From: Acetobacteraceae bacterium
Lineage (GTDB): Bacteria > Pseudomonadota > Alphaproteobacteria > Acetobacterales > Acetobacteraceae
DNA length: 11,629 nt
Assembly: GCA_947462945.1 (NCBI GenBank)
Contig: CANHTE010000010.1
Location: forward strand, 1-11,629
Direction: 5' to 3'
A program made the translations under genes and the position numbers. Of the stretch, positions 9,801 to 11,629 are shown one piece after another; position 1 is the stretch's first letter; the number at the start of each line of letters is the position of its first letter. The notes under the pieces were generated by a model. That model was not told the DNA's origin. It saw only the letters and a list, made by a program, of their open reading frames with translations, and did not search any database.

Positions 9801-11629
9801 AGCGTGTCGTCGATCGTGAAATCGACGGCCGGCGCATTAATGGGCGCCGGCGGCGCCGTGTTCAGCAGGTCAGGCGCGGGCGGCTCGGCAGCCTTGGGCG
9901 CCTTGGGCTTGCGCCCGCCTTTGGACCCTACGCCTCCGGCGCGAGTAGAATCAGACCGGGGAGCACGAACTCCTCCGCCTCGTGTCGTTGAAGGCCGCGT
10001 TCCATCAGGCTCGCCACCTGCTCCGCCGCTTCCTTGCTCGCCTTCTGCACTTCCTGGTCCAGCGTCCCCGCCTGGCGCATCTCCGCCACCATCTTCGGGC
10101 GCCACTCCTGCCAGTGATCCAGCGCCTTCTTCGAGTATTGGAGGCCCAGCATCGGCCGTCTCCTGGCTTTCGGGGGTGGAGGGGGTGGCAGAGGATACCG
10201 GATCAGCCGGCGCGGCGTCCAGCGCGGCGAGATCGAAGCTGCGGACGGCGCGCACGTCGTCCATCTGGTCAAGCTGCGCGTCTTCCACCCGCGCCTGGGT
10301 GGCCATGTAGATTTCCTTGAGCGTGGGCTTCACCTGCTCGGCGTCCACACCCATGCGGCGCATGGCTTCTACCACCGCCCTAGCCCAATCCGCGAACTTC
10401 AGCACGCCCTTGGCGACATAGAGGGCGCCCAGCTTCGCGCCCGCGCCCAGGATGGCGGGGTCCACGCCAGCGTTCAGCCGGTTGGCCTGGGCCCTGAACA
10501 GCGCGGCAAGCTCGGCCTCGGCCTCGGCAATGGCGGCATCGAGGGCGGAGACAGGCGCCGGAGTTGTGACATCGACCGGGGGAGTTGTGACATTTTCCGG
10601 CGCGGAAACCGTTGCCGGGCTTGGAGCGGGCGCCGGAGTTGTGACATTCGGGGTGGGGGGTTGTGACGGCGCGGCGGGCTTTGCCATTTCCGCGGCATCG
10701 ACGCCCATGGCTTCCAGCCGGCGCTTCACGTCGGCCAGGACAGAGGCGATGCGCCCCTTGTCCAGCGAAAGCGCATCCGTGACGTAATCCCGGATGAGGG
10801 CGTTGGCTTTGGTCTGCGTGATCTTCCCGGCGGCGAAGTCGCGCAGGATGTCGCGCCCATCCGCATCATCAGGCCGCGCCGTGAAGCCGCCAAGCCCGCC
10901 GAAGTGCTTTTCGATCAGCGCCTCGGGCGAGGCGGGGGGCTTGGGCGCGGCCGGCGCATCAGCCTCCGCTTCCGTTTCCTCGGCGTCGGCCTTGGCTTTC
11001 GCCTCCTTGGCCGCCTTGGCAGTCTTGCGCTCCTCATCCTTCGCGGCCTTGGCATCAGCGCGTTGCCGCTCCTTCTCCGCCTTCGCATCGGCCTTCGCCT
11101 TGGCGTCGGCCGCCTTCTTCTCCGCCGCCGCCTTGTCGGCCTCGGCCTTCTTGCCCTCTGCCTCGCGGGTGGCCTCGTCCAGCGCCGCCTGCACGCGGTC
11201 CATGTCGCGCTTCGTTATCGGGCGATCGGGCGCAGTCAGGGCGCGGGCCGCCTTGGCGTCCTCGGCCCGGCCGAGCTTGTCCAGCCGGGCCGCCATCTTG
11301 CGAAGCTCGGCATTCGCCGCCTTGCGCGCATCCGACATCGGCGCGGGCGCTGCGGCCCCCCGTGGCGGGCCGGGCTGCTTCGGCGTGGCGCCGGTCAGCT
11401 TGTTGATGGCGGCCTCGGTCGCCCGGCGGCGTTCCAGAAGCACCTTGCTCCAGCCGTTGCCTTTCGCCTGCTCGGCCAAGTAGCGCATGTGCTCCCGAAG
11501 CTCGGGCTCGCTTGCGGTGCCCAGGTCCAGCCCAGCGCCGGGCTGGGGTGCGGGCGCATTGGGCGCGGCGGCGGCCGGGGTGGGTGGTGCCGCCGCCGCG
11601 CTGCTTCCGGGAGCCGCCGCCGGAGATCG
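827..11629 (-). CDS. Giant phage polyvalent protein: N6-adenine methyltransferase, SNF2 helicase, zincin, PLxRFG C-terminus (5' partial)
   Basis: This is a DarB/LtrC-like large polyvalent protein of the kind described in phages and conjugative elements, where such proteins are thought to enter the cell with the DNA and act against host defences. The frame is open to the right window edge: 47 codons lie upstream of the first visible Met (codon 11486..11488) and read as a Pro/Ala-rich linker, so the true start is outside. Residues are numbered from that Met (3,553 aa). In order: Ala/Lys-rich charged region about 105-182; a phage-type segment about 333-393 (GVDPAILGAGAKLGAL, then KFADWARAVVEA); Gly/Glu-rich linker 446-520; methyltransferase about 560-840; SNF2 helicase about 1427-2060; coiled-coil-like part after it; HExxH zincin near 2496; PLARFG at 2874-2879; hydrophobic segments between 3056 and 3390. 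It ends in TGA, 75 nt before the next gene. The domain motifs are intact. Whether it is processed into pieces is unknown. Confidence 0.93.
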   Translation of the reverse strand, partial: RSPAAAPGSSAAAAPPTPAAAAPNAPAPQPGAGLDLGTASEPELREHMRYLAEQAKGNGWSKVLLERRRATEAAINKLTGATPKQPGPPRGAAAPAPMSDARKAANAELRKMAARLDKLGRAEDAKAARALTAPDRPITKRDMDRVQAALDEATREAEGKKAEADKAAAEKKAADAKAKADAKAEKERQRADAKAAKDEERKTAKAAKEAKAKADAEETEAEADAPAAPKPPASPEALIEKHFGGLGGFTARPDDADGRDILRDFAAGKITQTKANALIRDYVTDALSLDKGRIASVLADVKRRLEAMGVDAAEMAKPAAPSQPPTPNVTTPAPAPSPATVSAPENVTTPPVDVTTPAPVSALDAAIAEAEAELAALFRAQANRLNAGVDPAILGAGAKLGALYVAKGVLKFADWARAVVEAMRRMGVDAEQVKPTLKEIYMATQARVEDAQLDQMDDVRAVRSFDLAALDAAPADPVSSATPSTPESQETADAGPPILEEGAGSLAGVAPEDGGGDAPGGDAGPGSAEGEQGSGGAGGEPDGTRPSTTRGGGVRAPRSDSTRAGGVGSKGGRKPKAPKAAEPPAPDLLNTAPPAPINAPAVDFTIDDTLDLGRGTESQKYQDNLAAIRTLKAIEEDGRRATADEQRILARYVGWGGLKNAFRVAGAQPGEGIAKGWEKRVAELEELLTPAELRAARASTRAAHYTSQTVVQAMWRAAERLGFRGGSVLEPSVGTGNFLGLMPGGLRGATRVFAVEYDSLTARMAQKLYPNMSIVHSGFQNVPLPSNQFALAIGNPPFGRESLFFRSNPAVNGKSIHNQFFMASLDAVAPGGLMSMVVSHNLMDALDTSARLALAAKAEFIGGVRLPDTAFKENARTEVVTDILFFRKRPSWQVKEAQEVANHLATGKEAPKDANQDYKALRREMAGWTASSTIDDPEGSGEKINANPYFLNRPGQVVGRINATGTMNARADLNVTLDDPSKFEELLNAAINRLGEASPMNDLAAQTTQHFDRMADAMRLALARVEVGAVLRAPEGGLKMVIGVDGGDLGKNILQEIPLTAETPFNQDYDLRPDGKWERTQDAEGSDGKPLKVLNADGKPTKRNQKVKTVFESTADIPARDRWGRDRIAILEDMLPIRNLVKRQLTLETQDAPTRMIEGNREKLNEVYDAFTVKHGQLHAGQAQRIAGLMPDGGLILSVEQNTGTKSAPSFTKAAIMSRRVAMPPKPAEKARDANEAVLISLAEAGRIDLERVASLLGTDEAGAEQALAEGDDPRAFFDPETQQWEPRDTYLSGLVRRKLNAAREAGLEKNIKALESVMPEDWSSADITPNLGSAWIPGDVYAGFLQHLGYDRATVSYSAITNSFSVTYDGTAGAQWAMSDRARVAGDIVARALNSQSMKIIRTDSEGKTFTDVEGTQETEAKVPEILNEFLDWAYQDDTRRGRLVSIFNEKFNTRLVRQRDGSHLILPGKVPDQVIKMRRHQMNAIWRGITDPAVLYDHVVGAGKTYTAIARIMERRRMGLSQKPLVVVPNHLVQQWAEDVARLYPGANVLAAGKVDFERKNRRRLFARIASGDYDMAIIGHSSFGFIDLSPDTEERFLMEELERALAGVREAEEQAEEDGTAGGRRKPFGVKEAERLVTKIEERLARLREGRRDRLLTFEEMGIDDLTVDEAHEFKNLSYSSRLTNVSGMGNKTGSQKAMDLHLKIRALRERQGASVAFLTGTPISNSAAEMYLVLRNLAPIELRDMGMDNFDAWRSVFVSTSTAYEPTESGGLKEVARLGREWQNMRSLMDLYYSVSDAVTIEDIEKAFTEDNPGSKFPVPPVVSIRDEGKDRREIVSQPSREQRAILQEVVDGYEGLGEIKDPYERNKERLRLMDRARKVALDARAVDPRIPVSAPSPKLQDVMNNVARIYKKWDADKGTQIVFLDRSVPVSRGDDKVLAEYDAMRAKLRQAIADKDEAAEAGILDDMVKFDPNEMEELRNALAGGWNAYDEIKRGLIAQGIPEAEIRFIQEANSDLQKQAMFDLVKSGKVRVLLGSTPRLGAGTNVQDRLVALHHVDVTWKPSDIEQREGRIRRQGNRLLEKYGDEFAVEILAYATEMTIDAKMWALNSAKLRTINGIRKYDGSFTMEFEDEESAGMAEMAALATGDARVVEKVVLDGEIKKLEVQQRSFSRRMAAVRDKLRDARNAVERGPAQADALEAFSEQSEEAISASRAKTRTRKVKVAGKDYTDAEAAEAAAEAEIKRQQAGADVARYVVDVDGKGQTNKGDIAKAIRTALGTPGFAATFKGVDHIDLNTLARAIVQEVNASDRDEVTVDGIVMNGIRTQLQVYKRFRSERGIEVSDADRNAVYWPANTFEGPITVAAVQGALPAFWNRMIERVKGGRADAAMLRARAKAAAQEIPALEEEVAKPWVKAEELGEKRARLQVVIESIAAGGGFGSRLAGDDAFTQADGDGAPDGDEMRAEVPAGWGEIETANEEPPLSAEGLADLRDILKRIAGPEVELEQGDTGDANGIASGALVRLSLNITEPGATWTTTHEAIHSLRNLGRISPREWAILSDAVKREGWIKRFAIDSRSANFPAEVQVEEAVAEAFAAWVSGNLNPKGPVARAFQRMRLFLVRLGNALTRRGFRSREDIFTDIASGRMGRREAGGAAAPRFRDTVEQTRARMDARVAKGDFRQDQNGLIHLSLPAAKRKEMEGRIKTFLTDVAERAEPAALATLPLRPLLEEIGRALPSAQKFLRTKQAMDAMRAKWFATSAEVTNRWLKHRSGDKADNNALMELMHASTLAGIDPSNPDSAPDLRARFLALSKEAQALYVEVRDSYKELADAFDAALMSNVGDAVMARAKRADRIYKRETARIEAAKMDAEQKANAMRLAKQARDREVKIASMNRGARMTQLRQQFETQRKQGPYFPLARFGEFFVTARNDAGEVVSFSRFKKPSAQRAFAREMEAEGYTVQAGRMSNEKDSLRSQVDPRFVAEVEGLLQGAEVASDLQDAIWQRFLERMPDMSIRTRRLHRKGTSGFTKDAIRAFAHHMFHGSHQLARLQHAMQLHAHVEDARDEAALSKSPNRATAIVNEMGNRLDFIMNPTGSQWAHHLTSAGFVYFLSASPAAAIVNLSQTVIMGVPTLGATKGATMASAASALSRALKDVAQGKGTAANNKRLTDDERALIREIYEIGLADSTQAHDLAGVKEGGGEYNATRHKVMSVLSWAYHHAERVNREATALAAYRMQRKAGMDHAAAVEEANRLTWKIHFDYQNTSRPRFMQNDAAKVVFLFRSFTINMLFRLFRDTHEALRGASPAVRREARHQLIGTTMMMMASAGIRGTWGFGIAMMLAGLFLGPAEDGEDELRKWLQEALGVTATAVLMDGIPGYALGVSLSERIGMPDLWFRSPDRQLEGKAGYWYWIGQFLGPIAGMGESIYRGAEMAMGDNPYRGVETAAPKAVRDVMRAGRYTAEGALNLRGDALMESVPTADVIRQAIGFTPARLAEIYQQNNSARNAQEAINDARQRILTRYYTASRADDTNDMRRIEAEIDRFNDQYPEKAITGRNLVQSMRQRARLSAESKNGLRLEPRLDQELRGRLPAPTYN
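1320..2320 (-). other. C-terminal part of the giant protein with hydrophobic, possibly membrane-active segments
   Basis: Residues about 3056-3390 contain three hydrophobic stretches. One is around SAGFVYFLSASPAAAIVNLSQ (about 3060-3090), one around MMMMASAG through GFGIAMMLAGLFLG (about 3280-3308), and one is GYWYWIGQFLGPIAGMG (about 3361-3377). Between them lies FDYQNTSRPRFMQND followed by VVFLFRSFTINMLFRLFRD, a segment I associate with large phage virion or ejection proteins. The protein then ends in a charged helical tail. Such segments could insert in a membrane during DNA entry, which is inference. I cannot say how many would truly span a bilayer. Confidence 0.5.
2852..2869 (-). other. 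PLxRFG motif of the giant protein
   Basis: The codons give P2874-L-A-R-F-G2879 inside GPYFPLARFGEFFV. PLxRFG is the signature of a domain of unknown activity named for large polyvalent phage proteins. It follows a long charged helical stretch (about 2600-2870). The match to the consensus is exact at the fixed positions, and it supports assignment to the polyvalent class rather than to a cellular helicase-methylase. Confidence 0.8.
3809..4051 (-). other. HExxH zincin-like metallopeptidase domain of the giant protein
   Basis: Residues 2496-2500 read HEAIH in the context TWTTTHEAIHSLRNLG, the zinc-binding motif of zincin peptidases. A downstream acidic cluster VEEAVAEAFAAW (E2545, E2546, E2550) can supply the third zinc ligand. 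The spacing and the REWAILSDA segment between them resemble the metallopeptidase modules reported in phage polyvalent proteins. It is directly followed by RMRLFLVRLGNALTRRGF and EDIFTDIASG, a segment that I recall commonly follows this peptidase in such proteins. Substrate unknown: it could cut a host defence protein or release parts of the giant protein itself. Confidence 0.75.
5309..7210 (-). other. SNF2-type superfamily 2 helicase/translocase domain of the giant protein
   Basis: Both RecA-like lobes are present. A Q-motif-like MRRHQMNAIW precedes the Walker A motif VVGAGKT (K1459). PLVVVPNHLVQQW is motif Ia, VDEAHEFKNL (D1625-E-A-H1628) is the Walker B/DEAH motif, and FLTGTPISNS is motif III near residue 1675. 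In the second lobe VLLGSTPRLGAGTNVQ is motif V and QREGRIRRQGN (Q2025, R2029, R2032) is motif VI. About 100 mostly charged residues are inserted between motifs Ia and II, as is usual in this phage family. The complete motif set argues for an active ATP-driven DNA translocase. Its placement after the methyltransferase matches DarB-like fusions. Confidence 0.92.
8969..9811 (-). other. N6-adenine DNA methyltransferase domain of the giant protein
   Basis: The domain opens with the YVGWGGLKNAF signature at residues 605-615, typical of DarB/LtrC-like phage and conjugative-element proteins. The SAM-binding motif I follows as LEPSVGTGNF (E683, G687-T688-G689, F691). The catalytic motif IV is GNPPFG with N748-P-P-F751, the NPPF form characteristic of adenine-N6 methyltransferases. 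The segment up to about residue 840 (FFRKRP) has the alternating strand/helix character of a Rossmann-like methyltransferase. All key residues I can recognise are present, so activity is plausible. The target sequence cannot be read from the protein. The family suggests protection of incoming DNA against restriction, which is inference here. Confidence 0.85.
9928..10152 (-). CDS. Nested 74-aa phage-type protein in the +1 frame inside the giant gene
   Basis: A small gene lies wholly inside the giant gene, shifted one base. The ATG (10150..10152) is preceded by AGGAG with a 7-nt spacer and the frame closes with TAG. The product starts MLGLQYSKKALDHWQEW, continues as an amphipathic, probably helical chain (M21-R56), and ends with RHEAEEFVLPGLILLAPEA (56-74). 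It reminds me of small phage proteins with an early W-containing helix and a C-terminal HEA-E--VLP--L-L-PE pattern, but I cannot name the family. By hand, 63 of 74 codons end in G/C in this frame, while the giant frame has G/C at only 27 of the corresponding 74 third positions, where it encodes a Gly/Glu-rich linker (residues 446-520). In-frame extension upstream is possible to 10272, but those 40 residues are Arg/Pro-rich and look non-native. Function unknown. Confidence 0.75.
   Translation of the reverse strand: MLGLQYSKKALDHWQEWRPKMVAEMRQAGTLDQEVQKASKEAAEQVASLMERGLQRHEAEEFVLPGLILLAPEA
10160..10164 (-). promoter_or_regulatory. Shine-Dalgarno AGGAG of the nested gene
   Basis: AGGAG on the minus strand ends 7 nt before the nested ATG, close to ideal spacing. 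It lies within giant-frame codons for S-Q-E-T (AGC CAG GAG ACG), so the giant coding sequence accommodates it. It decides the nested start at 10152 over any upstream in-frame codon. Confidence 0.75.
10554..10667. repeat. Cluster of four GTTGTGAC octamers, including a perfect 19-bp direct repeat
   Basis: GTTGTGAC occurs at 10563..10570, 10584..10591, 10638..10645 and 10660..10667 (plus strand). The first and third copies belong to a perfect 19-bp direct repeat, GGCGCCGGAGTTGTGACAT, at 10554..10572 and 10629..10647. The second shares 13 bp. In the giant frame copies 1-3 encode V-T-T-P in a Pro/Ala-rich linker, but copy 4 is read in another codon phase as S-Q-P. Centre spacings are 21, 54 and 22 bp. 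Confidence 0.75.
10943..11176 (-). other. Ala/Lys/Glu-rich charged helical region of the giant protein
   Basis: Residues about 105-182 of the giant protein are almost entirely Ala, Lys, Glu, Asp and Arg in short runs such as AKAKADAKAEKERQR. This resembles TolA-type extended helices or coiled coils. It is flanked by Pro/Ala-rich stretches on both sides (the window-edge linker, and APAAPKPPASPEA after it). It probably acts as a flexible or extended spacer between an unseen N-terminal domain and the enzyme part. This is a composition-based call only. Confidence 0.6.

Noticed and set aside
10153..10272. Upstream 40-codon extension of the nested gene's frame
   Set aside because: The extension is Arg/Pro-rich with a polyproline run. 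In this stretch the giant frame has the G/C-ending codons and normal protein, and the strong Shine-Dalgarno is at 10160..10164.

Overview
The window is GC-rich throughout, with protein-coding codons that mostly end in G or C. It looks like part of a tailed-phage or prophage late/virion region from a high-GC proteobacterial host. The evidence is a giant multi-domain polyvalent protein, a small protein resembling a conserved phage family, and a glycine-rich tail-type protein, packed head to tail on the minus strand. No integrase, tRNA, rRNA, CRISPR or insertion sequence is visible, and no convincing promoter or terminator. The host assignment is inference from base composition only.

Layout in transcription order (right to left). 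From the right edge to 827 runs one open frame of 3,600 codons. Its 5' end lies outside the window. It encodes a DarB/LtrC-like large polyvalent protein: a Pro/Ala- and Ala/Lys-rich N-terminal part, an N6-adenine methyltransferase (NPPF motif), a complete SNF2-type helicase, an HExxH zincin, a PLxRFG segment, and a C-terminal part with hydrophobic stretches. A 75-nt gap with two competing hairpins follows, then a 137-aa phage protein (338..751). Next is a glycine-rich tail-type protein (1..325) cut by the left edge, whose Shine-Dalgarno overlaps the stop of the 137-aa gene.

The most notable observation is a probable nested gene at 9928..10152, in the +1 frame inside the giant gene. It has AGGAG seven bases before its ATG, its own TAG stop and an ordinary helical-looking 74-aa product. 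By hand count 63 of 74 codons end in G/C in the nested frame, against 27 of 74 in the overlapping stretch of the giant frame. There the giant protein turns into a Gly/Glu-rich linker. So the linker sequence appears to be the by-product of a second, independently translated phage gene.

The likely joint role is inferred. The giant protein could be packaged and delivered with the DNA, methylating or remodelling incoming DNA and cleaving host or phage proteins, while the two downstream genes contribute to virion or tail structure. The nested protein has no assigned function. A second DNA-level oddity is a cluster of four GTTGTGAC octamers at 10563..10667, one of which is read in a different codon phase from the other three.
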